Shown: positions 34,330 to 42,653 of the stretch, in pieces | How positions within the stretch are numbered: the stretch's first letter is position 1 | How the letters are laid out: every line of letters begins with the position of its first letter | Assembly: GCA_020072565.1 (NCBI GenBank) | Contig: JAIQGI010000021.1 | Span: 1-64,000 of the forward strand | DNA length: 64,000 nt | DNA from: Terriglobia bacterium | Lineage (GTDB): Bacteria; Acidobacteriota; UBA6911 | Direction of reading: 5' to 3' | Made by a program: the position numbers and the translations under genes | The notes under the pieces: model-generated | What the model saw: only the letters and a program-made list of their open reading frames with translations | Told to the model about the DNA's origin: nothing | Database searches by the model: none

Positions 34330-34516
34330 AGCCGACCCCCACACACATGGCGAAACTAGGGTCAGAAGGCTCTCCCTTCCGGCATTCGTTACGCCGCTTG
34401 TGCTCGAATCAGTGCTTGGACGCGTCCCTGGTGAAACTGCGTGCGGCGAACCTGAGCTGCTTTCTATTTTCGGCCCACCGGCTCAATCGAGCCTGCGGCT
34501 GGTCTGGCGGAGTTCC

Positions 34517-34550
34517 TTGACACATGTTGTCAGATATGACAACATAAGAT
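34517..34550 (+). promoter_or_regulatory. promoter region with 9-base-arm operator for the toxin-antitoxin pair
   Basis: TTGACA (34517-34522) is a good -35 box. Directly after it, ATGTTGTCA (34524-34532) and TGACAACAT (34537-34545) form a perfect inverted repeat with spacer GATA, covering the space where the -10 box must lie (AACATAAGAT region). Bound protein would block the promoter, as in autoregulated toxin-antitoxin operons. The toxin starts 55 bases further on. Confidence 0.7.
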
Positions 34551-34599
34551 GTCCTTGTCGCGAGGATTGGCGAACTGGCAAAACTAACGGCGGATCTGG

Positions 34600-34947
34600 A
34601 TGACACGAGCAACGCGGCCCGTCTCCTGGATAAGAGCGGCACTAAAGGAATTCGAGACATTCCCAGAGAGAGCCCGGTCCGTATGTCTTACAGCCCTAAC
34701 GATTGCCGCCGAGGGTGGAAAGGCCGACATCGCGAAGCCCATGCGCGGGCTGGGATCGGGCGTGTTCGAGATTGCGCTGCCATTCAAGGGCGACGCATTC
34801 CGCGTTGTCTACGCAGTGCAGCTCGCCGAGGAAATCTGGGTAGTGCATGCATTCCAGAAGAAATCGACGCTGGGTATCAAGACGCCTAAGCGCGACATCG
34901 ACCTCATTAAGGACCGTTTGAAGCGACTCAAGGAGGTGCTGCCATGA
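34600..34947 (+). CDS. RelE/HigB-like toxin (Gp49 family)
   Basis: 115 residues of the phage-derived Gp49-like/HigB toxin family, relatives of RelE that cut mRNA on the ribosome. Landmarks are IRAALKEFETFPERARSVCL, GGKADIAKPMRGLGSGVFEI, FRVVYAVQLAEEIWVVHAFQ and KKSTLGIKTPKRDIDLIKDR. The toxin-first order, with the antitoxin overlapping by 4 bases (ATGA), is typical of higBA. It is encoded against the direction of the late operon. Confidence 0.88.
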   Translation: MTRATRPVSWIRAALKEFETFPERARSVCLTALTIAAEGGKADIAKPMRGLGSGVFEIALPFKGDAFRVVYAVQLAEEIWVVHAFQKKSTLGIKTPKRDIDLIKDRLKRLKEVLP

Positions 34948-35264
34948 AAGACCCACTGGAGGTGGTGCGAGGCAGCGGCAATGTATTCCGCGATCTCGGG
35001 CATGAAAACGCTGACGCTGAACAGTTCAAGGCCATCCTTGCCGCCGAAATAATCAAGTCGCTCGAACGGGAGCGACTGACCGTTCGAGCCGCGCATGACC
35101 GAACCGGCATCGCAGCGGCCGACTTCTCGCGCATCCGCAATGCAGACCTCGCCCGATTCACCGTTGATCGGCTCATGTCGATCCTCAACCGCCTCGGATC
35201 ACGCATCGAAGTGAAAGTCAGGGTGCGACGCACGGAAGCCGTTGGCCAGAGAGTGCCAGCATAA
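34944..35264 (+). CDS. HigA-like XRE antitoxin
   Basis: 106 residues with an XRE helix-turn-helix in the second half (RLTVRAAHDRTGIAAADFSR, then NADLARFTVDRLMSILNRLG). This is the HTH_37-type antitoxin that pairs with Gp49-like toxins. It probably neutralises the toxin and represses the promoter through the palindrome at 34524-34545. It ends 24 bases before the stop of the convergent phage gene. Confidence 0.85.
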   Translation: MKDPLEVVRGSGNVFRDLGHENADAEQFKAILAAEIIKSLERERLTVRAAHDRTGIAAADFSRIRNADLARFTVDRLMSILNRLGSRIEVKVRVRRTEAVGQRVPA

Positions 35265-35288
35265 AGATAACTGCGCGATGGCGCCCAC

Positions 35289-36314
35289 TTACAGCATCAA
35301 AAATCCGCCCGATCCGCCCTTATTGAAGTCCCCGGGATCCGGCAATCCGTCGTCGGGCGGCGCAGAATCAACCGGCACACCAAGTCCAGAGCCTCCTCCC
35401 GGCGGCGGGCCTGTCGGCGCCTGATCCCGGGGCTTGGAAGTAACTGTCGGGTCCGGCGTTGCCAAGGTCTTCCTCTGCTCGCTGGTAGTCGTAACCGACC
35501 TCCTGACCCACCTGTCGGCCAGATAGCGCATGATGATCGGCATGAAGATTCCGTTGCGGGCACCTTCGGGCGCGTAATTGATCGGACGCGGCAACAGGGC
35601 TGACTGCTGCATGCTTGTCGCAATGAAGCCCATCAGTGCCACGTTCGGCTCTTTGATCGCCACGAAGTCGTGCCACGTATCCGGCGGCACAGGAGGCGGC
35701 CCCGGACTGTCACCGCCGATGTCGCGCCCGTCCCAGACTCCGGGCACTAGGTCCAACTTGCCGGTGTCGGGATTAAAGCCGTGCGTCAGTGTGCTGAACG
35801 TGCCTTGACCGGAAGCGTCCGACCTCGAGCTGTAACGCAAGGTCACTGGATTGCCGCCAGAACTGTCAGTTACGTTCAACAGCACGGCGCCGCCTGCCGG
35901 TGTGACCCTATAGGCCGAGACATTGATGGCTGATGAGATCACCTGCAGCGATGTCGCCGGAGGACACGTGGCGGTGCGCAGGTCCGTCCTACCCACGCAG
36001 CAAAAGGTCGTCCACGCGCTGTTTACGATCCGGAGATCCTCTTTGAGAACTGGCGCGGGCCAATCGTTGGGATCATGGAGTGGTCCCAGGTGCTCGGCCT
36101 CTTCGTTCAGCACGCGAACGATGGAATGCCAGATGTCCTCCGCGTTTTGCAGCTTGTGGCTCGACTGCAAGGAGTACGCAGTGCTGTTTTTGGAGTGCGT
36201 CTGAAAGGCGAACGATGACGCCGCGGCCGGTGACGTGATCTTGTGGCTCCAATAAGACGGGCTGAGCACCTCGAACACGCTGCCGACCCACCTTGTGAAC
36301 TGCAGCCTTGGCAT
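35289..36314 (-). CDS. phage tail-region protein, unknown function
   Basis: 341 residues without recognised domains. The N-terminal two thirds are a mix of strands and Ser/Thr-rich stretches (NPVTLRYSSRSDASGQGTFS). The C-terminus is low in complexity, with repeated proline and glycine (PTGPPPGGGSGLGVPV). It follows the four appendage paralogues by 4 bases and is probably a virion protein of the tail tip. Confidence 0.6.
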   Translation of the reverse strand: MPRLQFTRWVGSVFEVLSPSYWSHKITSPAAASSFAFQTHSKNSTAYSLQSSHKLQNAEDIWHSIVRVLNEEAEHLGPLHDPNDWPAPVLKEDLRIVNSAWTTFCCVGRTDLRTATCPPATSLQVISSAINVSAYRVTPAGGAVLLNVTDSSGGNPVTLRYSSRSDASGQGTFSTLTHGFNPDTGKLDLVPGVWDGRDIGGDSPGPPPVPPDTWHDFVAIKEPNVALMGFIATSMQQSALLPRPINYAPEGARNGIFMPIIMRYLADRWVRRSVTTTSEQRKTLATPDPTVTSKPRDQAPTGPPPGGGSGLGVPVDSAPPDDGLPDPGDFNKGGSGGFLML

Positions 36315-36318
36315 CGCG

Positions 36319-37098
36319 TCACCCTATCCTGATCGCTATTTTTGCACCGGCATACGAGGCGATGCCGCTCACCAGGAACAAGCCTGACTGCCCCACGTCA
36401 ATAGGCAGCGTGACCTTCGCTCCGTAGCTTATGTCGGCTGGCACCATCACGCATTGGTATGCGCGCCCGTGAAACTTCGCGTTGCTGACCTCACCGAGCG
36501 CCCTCGCCCACATGCCCCACGGACGGACGATTCGGTTGCCCCCCGCCGTCCAGTTGATGGTGTAGCTCTGGTTGCTGGCATACTGCGTGGCACGGTTTGC
36601 GAGAGACGCTGTGGCATTGTCTATCATGCCCGCATACGTCCAAGGATTGGAGCTGTCGAACGTGTCCGTGTTGCTCCGCGATCCGTTGCCGAACACGTAT
36701 CGCGTGTTCGTCGCCTGTGGCTCCGGCGTTTGATCCAGAACGCCAGCGTGCACGTATTCCCAGCCGACGCCGCTGTCGGCGCTGATGTGAGCGTGGTACT
36801 CGCCCAGCAGGATGTGCGCAATGCAAGATCCAGCGATCTGCATGCGCCGCGTGCAAAGGGTAGTTCCATACTGATCGCGCACGCGCCATTCCAGCTTCGT
36901 CGCCGCGATCCTCGTGAGCAAGACGTCAAACCAACGCCCGTCCGAATCCACGGGTGACTTGTATAGCGTGGTACTGGGATTCGACCAGTGCGCCGCTGCC
37001 GTTTCTGTGGCGAAGTCGTCCATGATGGTCTGAACATCGCTCACGCCGCGTCGGAAGAAATACCGATAGCTCGAGTTGAGGAAGGCCGGCACGCTCAT
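36319..37098 (-). CDS. tail appendage paralogue B' (fourth in array)
   Basis: 259 residues. It starts SVPAFLNSSYRYFFRRGVSD and VQTIMDDFATE, as in the other three, and is most like the second copy: TLYKSPVDSDGRWFDVLLTR, RVRDQYGTTLCTRRM, and AGVLDQTPEPQ. The C-terminal half differs more. The ATG at 37098 is chosen by alignment to the start of the paralogues; the frame is open further upstream. No catalytic motif is present. Location after the large tail protein suggests a fibre, receptor-binding or decoration protein. Confidence 0.7.
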   Translation of the reverse strand: MSVPAFLNSSYRYFFRRGVSDVQTIMDDFATETAAAHWSNPSTTLYKSPVDSDGRWFDVLLTRIAATKLEWRVRDQYGTTLCTRRMQIAGSCIAHILLGEYHAHISADSGVGWEYVHAGVLDQTPEPQATNTRYVFGNGSRSNTDTFDSSNPWTYAGMIDNATASLANRATQYASNQSYTINWTAGGNRIVRPWGMWARALGEVSNAKFHGRAYQCVMVPADISYGAKVTLPIDVGQSGLFLVSGIASYAGAKIAIRIG

Positions 37099-37100
37099 CG

Positions 37101-37907
37101 TCAGCCCTTTCTGAAGGCAATCTTTCCCTGATATCCCAACGGGATGCCCACAACCTTGAACACCCCTGTGGACGCGCCGTCGCCCAACGGCACCGTGATT
37201 TCCGCCGCCCACGCGAACTGGTCTGACACTAGAATCGCCTGGAACACGCGCCCCAGCAAAACGTCGTAGTCGGGGTTATAGCCTGTCATTTCCCACGGCT
37301 CTATCAGCCACGTACCATTCACGTGCTGTCTCCTGTGCGTCGTGTAGTATCCGATCAGGTTGCCGCGCGTAACCCCGGTGTATGAAGTCGCCCCTCTTTC
37401 TCGGGCGAACGTGCTCACCCAACTATTTGAATCCCAGGTGCCAGCGTTGAGGCGTGGTCCGCGCGTGCACCAGTACATCGCAAGCACCGATGAAAACGAG
37501 TCCGGCGTCTGGTCAAGCATGCCCACCGCCCAGCACTCCGGCGTTGTGCGCTCCGTGTTCACGCAAACGTGAAACTCGCCGGTGTAGTAGTGCACGGTCG
37601 TGCCGGTTCCGTCGATGTCCTGGCGCGTGTCCGTTTGGTTGTTGATGAGCAGCCCCATGTGGTCTTTGGCCATGTACGCCATGCGTGTAGCCGAGATGCG
37701 CGAGCAGTTCAGGGTGATGAAAACGCCATCGCTGCGCGTCGGCGACTTGAACTCAGTCGGCGTCTCTCCGACGCCACCTACTGGGCAGGTCCAGCCGCCG
37801 TTGGTCACCAGCTCCGTATACAGGTCGTTGATGATCGTCTGAACGTCCACGACCGCCAGGGCCTCCTTGTATCGAAAAGTCGAGTTCCAGTGCGCCGGTA
37901 TGCCCAT
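37101..37907 (-). CDS. tail appendage paralogue A' (third in array)
   Basis: 268 residues. Most like the first copy: DVQTIINDLYTELVTNGG, TEFKSPTRSDGVFITLNCSR, LLINNQTDTRQDI, TPECWAVGMLDQTPDS. It closes with TGVFKVVGIPLGYQGKIAFR, matching TGVFKILGLAAGYSCKFAVR in copy one. The ATG at 37907 shares a base with the stop of the upstream gene (TAATG). Between the conserved ends the sequence is variable, as expected for proteins that contact changing receptors. Confidence 0.7.
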   Translation of the reverse strand: MGIPAHWNSTFRYKEALAVVDVQTIINDLYTELVTNGGWTCPVGGVGETPTEFKSPTRSDGVFITLNCSRISATRMAYMAKDHMGLLINNQTDTRQDIDGTGTTVHYYTGEFHVCVNTERTTPECWAVGMLDQTPDSFSSVLAMYWCTRGPRLNAGTWDSNSWVSTFARERGATSYTGVTRGNLIGYYTTHRRQHVNGTWLIEPWEMTGYNPDYDVLLGRVFQAILVSDQFAWAAEITVPLGDGASTGVFKVVGIPLGYQGKIAFRKG

Positions 37908-38761
37908 TATCCACTCCTCATGCAGGTCATGAACGACGACGCGCCGTTGTCTCCGATGACGCCGCCGATTACGCGAAACTCGCCCAGCACGCCCGTGTCG
38001 ATCGGCACGTAAACCAGCGCGCCAAACGCCAGGGATGCAGGACAGAGCAACGCCTGGTGCCGCTTGCCTGCAAAGTGAACGTAGCCATACATGCCGCCGG
38101 CGCCCGTCTGCTTGCACCACATCTCGACCGGCCGATACACGCGCGCGCCACTCAGCGTTTTGCGCCCCACCGCTGCACCCGACTGCCAGTGCCTGTATAA
38201 GCCGCCCCTGCCAGTCGACAAAACTGCCGTCGTGTCATCGACCATGGCTACCTGATCCCAACAGTTGTTGGACTTCGTGTCTGCCGCGTCGCGCGAGCCG
38301 CCGCCGTACACGTAGTGCTGATGAGCGCCTTGAGGGTCCGGACTCTGATCGAGGATTCCTCCGTACAAGGCCTCGGCCGCTGCCGAACCCATGAACACGT
38401 CGATCAGCGCATGAAACGGACCGGTGAAAATGCGCACCGTCCAGCCGTTCGTTGATGGACAGTTGATGCGCCTGGTGCAAATCGACACGAGGTTCTGGTC
38501 TCTTATCTCCATCGAGAGTTTCTGCTGCGTCACGCGCGTCAACACCACCTTGAAGAAACGGCCAATGCTGTCCACGGGCGACTTGTAGACGCCGCCGCCT
38601 TCACTCGTCCACGCCGCCCATTGCACACCAGGCGCGCCCATGCTCGGCGCGATCGTCGACAGCACCTCGTCCTCGAAGTCGTCGATGATGGTCTGCACAT
38701 CGGTCACGCCTTTGCGTTCAAAGTATCGAAACCCCGAACTGAGGAAGTACGGAACGGCCAT
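37907..38761 (-). CDS. tail appendage paralogue B (second in array)
   Basis: 284 residues. It starts AVPYFLSSGFRYFERKGVTD and contains VYKSPVDSIGRFFKVVLTRV, EIRDQNLVSICTRRI and GGILDQSPDPQ, shared with the fourth copy. The start ATG overlaps the stop of copy one (TGATG). It ends with YVPIDTGVLGEFRVIGGVIG, the counterpart of LPIDVGQSGLFLVSGI in copy four. The role is inferred from position. Confidence 0.7.
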   Translation of the reverse strand: MAVPYFLSSGFRYFERKGVTDVQTIIDDFEDEVLSTIAPSMGAPGVQWAAWTSEGGGVYKSPVDSIGRFFKVVLTRVTQQKLSMEIRDQNLVSICTRRINCPSTNGWTVRIFTGPFHALIDVFMGSAAAEALYGGILDQSPDPQGAHQHYVYGGGSRDAADTKSNNCWDQVAMVDDTTAVLSTGRGGLYRHWQSGAAVGRKTLSGARVYRPVEMWCKQTGAGGMYGYVHFAGKRHQALLCPASLAFGALVYVPIDTGVLGEFRVIGGVIGDNGASSFMTCMRSG

Positions 38762-39588
38762 CAGCTTTTCCTCACCGCAAATTTGCACGAGTAGCCCGCC
38801 GCCAGGCCGAGGATCTTAAATACGCCCGTGGTGTTTCCGTCTAGCGGCACCGTGTATTCCGCCTGGTTGACCAGACCCCAATCGGTCATCAGCCAGTTGA
38901 ACATGCGCCCCAGCAAGTACTCCGTGTCGATCACCTCCATGGGCAAAAAACACAGCGTCCCTGCCACCGTGTAGCGGTCGATATACTGATTCGTGTAGGG
39001 ACTCCTGGTGTCGATGATGGCGTATGAGTCGATAGCGTAGGAAGTCGCGCCCACCTTCAGCGTGAACCATGGCCTGCCGGTGTTGTTCTGAAGCGCGCCG
39101 TCGCTGTTGCGTCTTGGGCCCGCGGATGCGTAGTAGCAGGCGCGCGGCATGCCCAGCGGCTCCGGCGTTCTGTCCAAAACGCCCGCCGCCCAGCACTCCG
39201 GCGTCCCCGCTGCCGCGCCCTCCGAATCCACGACCACGTAAAACGGGCCCGTATACAGACGCACCCAGATGCTGCTCCCCGCCCTTATGTCCTGCCGCGT
39301 GTCCATGTCGTTGTTTACCAGCAGCCCCGCTGCATCTCTGACGACGTAGGCGATCCTCGTCTGGCTGAAGCGCGTGCAGTTGATGGTGAAGAAGACTCCG
39401 TCGCTCCGGGCTGGCGACTTGAACGCGGTAGGCGATTGGGTCTTCCCTCCAAGGGTGCAGGTCCACTTGTTTGCTGATGCCGGATTCGTGACCAGCTCCT
39501 CGTACAGATTGTCAATGATGCTCTGCACGTCCGAGATCTGCGACTCTTGGAACCGAAACGGCGCATCGAGAAATGCGGGGACTGCCAT
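38761..39588 (-). CDS. tail appendage paralogue A (first in array)
   Basis: 275 residues. It starts AVPAFLDAPFRFQESQISDV and has LYEELVTN, TAFKSPARSDGVFFTINCTR, LLVNNDMDTRQDI and GTPECWAAGVLDRTPEP, all shared with the third copy. It begins just after the stop of the large tail protein and overlaps the second copy by the TGATG junction, so the four genes are translated as one coupled block. Confidence 0.7.
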   Translation of the reverse strand: MAVPAFLDAPFRFQESQISDVQSIIDNLYEELVTNPASANKWTCTLGGKTQSPTAFKSPARSDGVFFTINCTRFSQTRIAYVVRDAAGLLVNNDMDTRQDIRAGSSIWVRLYTGPFYVVVDSEGAAAGTPECWAAGVLDRTPEPLGMPRACYYASAGPRRNSDGALQNNTGRPWFTLKVGATSYAIDSYAIIDTRSPYTNQYIDRYTVAGTLCFLPMEVIDTEYLLGRMFNWLMTDWGLVNQAEYTVPLDGNTTGVFKILGLAAGYSCKFAVRKS

Positions 39589-39589
39589 T

Positions 39590-42526
39590 TCAATACCCCC
39601 TCACGAACGCCACGACGTCGATCTCGTCGTAGTCGGCGTTGTACATGAATCCGAAATAATCCCGGCTCTCGCTCTCGCCCGACAGCGACACGTCGTCGAT
39701 ATCGATGCCTGTGTTGTACTTCTCGTCGAGGACGAGCTTGTGCCCTCCCGCGGCATCCTGCTGCACCACGAGGATAGTCGGCCTGCAGTGCTTCGCGTTC
39801 TTGAGCGGATCGAGGATCGCATCCGCCGTCAGGAGCAGGTAGAAGATGCTCCCGAGATTACAGTCGATCACGATGTGCGTTTCGGTCTTGATGATGATGA
39901 CGCCCGGGTCGTTTCCGCCCGGCGGCGGATCCGTCGGGCACTTTGATACGGTGTCATCGTCCGAGAAGCTGTAGGCGTTCGCAAACCACACCCGCCCCTG
40001 CAGCTTGTTGAAATCGACGGCGGAATCGAACGGAATGTCGATCGACTCGAAAGTTTGGGTCGCCTTGTCGCCGCCGTTGCGCCAGTACTCGCCCATGTAC
40101 ATCCCGAGGCCGGTCTGCGCGCCCTGGTAGCCCTCGGCAGTCCATTCCCAAGGCGGCTTCACGATCATGAGGCGCACGTCATGGTATTTGCCGTCTTCGT
40201 CCGGATCGGCCGCCAGCCTGATTCCGAACCTGTCGGGTATCTTGTTGCCGCTGATCTGCGAGGAGCCAATGCCGTTCCACAGGCAGTACTTCTCATTGAA
40301 CTGCCCTGCTCGGACGTCCATCAGCAAGAGACCGCCGGCCAGGCCGTCGCCATAGTCGGCAGGACCTCCCTCGTCAATCGTAAGCTCGCCAGTGACGGGA
40401 TCGAGGGTATGGCTCACGCCGCTGCCGTCATACAGGACCTTGGCCGAACCCTCGATGCCGGAGTCCGCGCTGACATCGCGCCAAGCGCCGGTGGTCGAGT
40501 CCTTGATCTGGAAGAACGCAAACAGGATCTTGTGACTGTTCTTATTCGGCCTGGAGGCTCGCACCCGGCAGGTGCCTTCGGCAATCCCCTTGATGACCTC
40601 GACCGCCCAGTCGGCAGGCGGTCCATCGTCAGCAACCGCCTCGTCCTCCGTATCGAGGAAATCGGTCACAACCGAAGGTGTGTCGTTCCCGTCGCTCCAT
40701 ACGCTCCAGCCCTTGGAGTTGTGCAGGCGGAAGGTGAAATAGAGCCGTCCCTGCTGCGCGGCTTTGATAAAGAATCTCGCGCCATACATGTTGGCCTTGA
40801 GGCCGGTCACAACCCACTTGTCGGTACCGTTGTGTTCGAGCGCGCCGCCTTCCGCCGGCGTTCGAAGATCAACCGATTTGTCCGAAAAGCCCACTCCGAA
40901 GAGCTGTGCCCTGAACTCTGCGCCATCGATGTCAACGTTCCACTTGTCGGCGGCACAGCCCATGTCGAGGCCGAGACCGTTCGATATCGCATTGACCCAA
41001 AGGTCGTCCGGCACGTGTGGAGATCCCGGTCCGGTTGTGGGCGGCGGAATCACCTTCGGTTCGTATGGATAAGAGCTGTTCGGCCATTCGTGGAGCGATT
41101 CTTCGGAGCACTCCACGGTCATCAGGTGCGTGCCGGCCACTACGTCTACATCGTGCGAGATACTCTCGACGAAGAACTCGCCATCCAGGTACAGTCCGAC
41201 CTTTTCATCGGCCAGCACATGAATCAGGTCGCTCACGTCGCGCGTCTGCGCTTCGACCAGGTTGGTCTCGCTGGCATGCGCCCGGAGTACGATCGTGACG
41301 ATTGGGCGAGGCTCCTTGTAGATCGCGAGCAAATGGTCGCAGAAATCCTGCGCCTCTTGCACATTCGTCAGGTATTTCCCCGGGAAGGGATAGGTCCGGT
41401 CGATTTTCGCTTCGGCTGCAGCCTTCACAGTAGCGCCGTCGCTTTCAACAACCATCGTGCCATGCGCGCGAAGCAGAGTCACATAGGCCCGAACCGCGTT
41501 ATTATTCGTGATCTCCAGGTCCATCGTCATGCCGGTTTTATCCGGCGGAACGATGTCAACGTGCTCCGTGAGTTCGGCGCCACTGCCATCGGCGTTCGCG
41601 TACGCCTGGTAATCGATCATCCCCCATTCGTTGACCGCGATGTTGTTGCCCGAAGGCGTGAACTTGGCCGTAATCTTCTTGGTTTCACTGGGTTCCAGGG
41701 CAATCGGGTCGCCGCCGTTATTGGCGGCGAGGTCTACGTAGCACCAGACAACCTGCTCCTCGGAGATGTTGAAGGTGTGGATGGTCGCCTCAATGATGTT
41801 GTAGACATCACGGGTGCAATCCTGCGGAGAAATGCCGGAGTACCGAATGTTGCCAGTGCTGATCCTGTTGTCCCAGCTGGCAACTACGGAATGTCCAGCC
41901 CGGTGCGCACGGTCTTCAAAGCAGATCTTTCCGTCTTTCGTCTCTCGAATGAAGCCGCACTCGTTTTCTTCCAGGTCGCGCAAGGCCTGGAAAGCAGCGA
42001 TCTTCTCCTGGGTCCAGTAGCGCGAAAGGGTAGAGCAACCCGTGTCCAGTAGCCGGTCGCCTGCCGGGAAGTTGGCCGCGTCAAGAACATGCGTTATCGC
42101 ATCTCCGGTGGTAATTCCCTCGTGCATCGGGATCGTCACCTGGACCTCAGAGGTGCGCGACAGCACGCCGACGCCGCGGATTGTGGCCGTGGCGCCATTG
42201 ATGTGGTCGCCAGGTTCAGGCGTGATGGAATCCAGGTCGCCTTGCCACACGATCACAAACTGACCGCCATTCACGCTCATCTGGATGCGCATGAGCATGC
42301 CGGGAAGAGTCTTCCCATGGAGCGGGCTTGCCGGATTGTACTTGCTGAAATAAGAAGTTCGATTGCGGACGCTCAAAGTGCATGTGCCGGCGGAGGAACG
42401 GCCCGTGAGCTGAGAGCTGAAATCGCGGCCGAAGCGCCATTGAGCGCGGTAGACGTATTGGGTAATGTCAACCAGGTTCCCGTCGCCGTTAATGTCGAGG
42501 AGGTACTTGTAGGTCGCCAAACCCAT
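39590..42526 (-). CDS. large phage tail protein (hub or central fibre)
   Basis: 978 residues from the ATG at 42526, preceded by GGGAGAG; the frame extends upstream across the hairpin at 42553, which is probably not coding. The N-terminus (YKYLLDINGDGNLVDITQYV, then SSQLTGRSSAGTCTLSVRN) looks like a tail-attachment domain. About 100-450 contains sequences typical of phage hub proteins (GDAITHVLDAANFPAGDRLL, EENECGFIRETKDGKICFED). Later there are beta-rich domains with RLYFTFRLHNSKGWSVWSDG. It follows the tape-measure gene, the usual position for tail tip proteins. Which part contacts the host cannot be told. Confidence 0.75.
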   Translation of the reverse strand: MGLATYKYLLDINGDGNLVDITQYVYRAQWRFGRDFSSQLTGRSSAGTCTLSVRNRTSYFSKYNPASPLHGKTLPGMLMRIQMSVNGGQFVIVWQGDLDSITPEPGDHINGATATIRGVGVLSRTSEVQVTIPMHEGITTGDAITHVLDAANFPAGDRLLDTGCSTLSRYWTQEKIAAFQALRDLEENECGFIRETKDGKICFEDRAHRAGHSVVASWDNRISTGNIRYSGISPQDCTRDVYNIIEATIHTFNISEEQVVWCYVDLAANNGGDPIALEPSETKKITAKFTPSGNNIAVNEWGMIDYQAYANADGSGAELTEHVDIVPPDKTGMTMDLEITNNNAVRAYVTLLRAHGTMVVESDGATVKAAAEAKIDRTYPFPGKYLTNVQEAQDFCDHLLAIYKEPRPIVTIVLRAHASETNLVEAQTRDVSDLIHVLADEKVGLYLDGEFFVESISHDVDVVAGTHLMTVECSEESLHEWPNSSYPYEPKVIPPPTTGPGSPHVPDDLWVNAISNGLGLDMGCAADKWNVDIDGAEFRAQLFGVGFSDKSVDLRTPAEGGALEHNGTDKWVVTGLKANMYGARFFIKAAQQGRLYFTFRLHNSKGWSVWSDGNDTPSVVTDFLDTEDEAVADDGPPADWAVEVIKGIAEGTCRVRASRPNKNSHKILFAFFQIKDSTTGAWRDVSADSGIEGSAKVLYDGSGVSHTLDPVTGELTIDEGGPADYGDGLAGGLLLMDVRAGQFNEKYCLWNGIGSSQISGNKIPDRFGIRLAADPDEDGKYHDVRLMIVKPPWEWTAEGYQGAQTGLGMYMGEYWRNGGDKATQTFESIDIPFDSAVDFNKLQGRVWFANAYSFSDDDTVSKCPTDPPPGGNDPGVIIIKTETHIVIDCNLGSIFYLLLTADAILDPLKNAKHCRPTILVVQQDAAGGHKLVLDEKYNTGIDIDDVSLSGESESRDYFGFMYNADYDEIDVVAFVRGY

Positions 42527-42552
42527 TGGAAGAACTCTCCCAGAGATGGGAA

Positions 42553-42574
42553 AGGCCCGGATTTCTCCGGGCCT
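42553..42574. terminator. hairpin after the tape-measure gene
   Basis: AGGCCCGGA and TCCGGGCCT pair perfectly around the loop TTTC, between the tape-measure stop (42654) and the next start (42526). There is no strong T-run on the minus strand, so it is likely a partial terminator or an mRNA-stabilising element. Confidence 0.55.
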
Positions 42575-42653
42575 CCATTGAAAAATAACCGCCGATTCGC
42601 CAGGCCGGCTCAGCGGAAAAGCCTCTGCAGGTTCTGCTGCCTGAGGCAGAGAA

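Noticed and set aside
40055-42052. 665-codon plus-strand open frame
   Set aside because: It is exactly antisense to the large tail protein, which has the right neighbours and family character. Long antisense frames are common in GC-rich genes.
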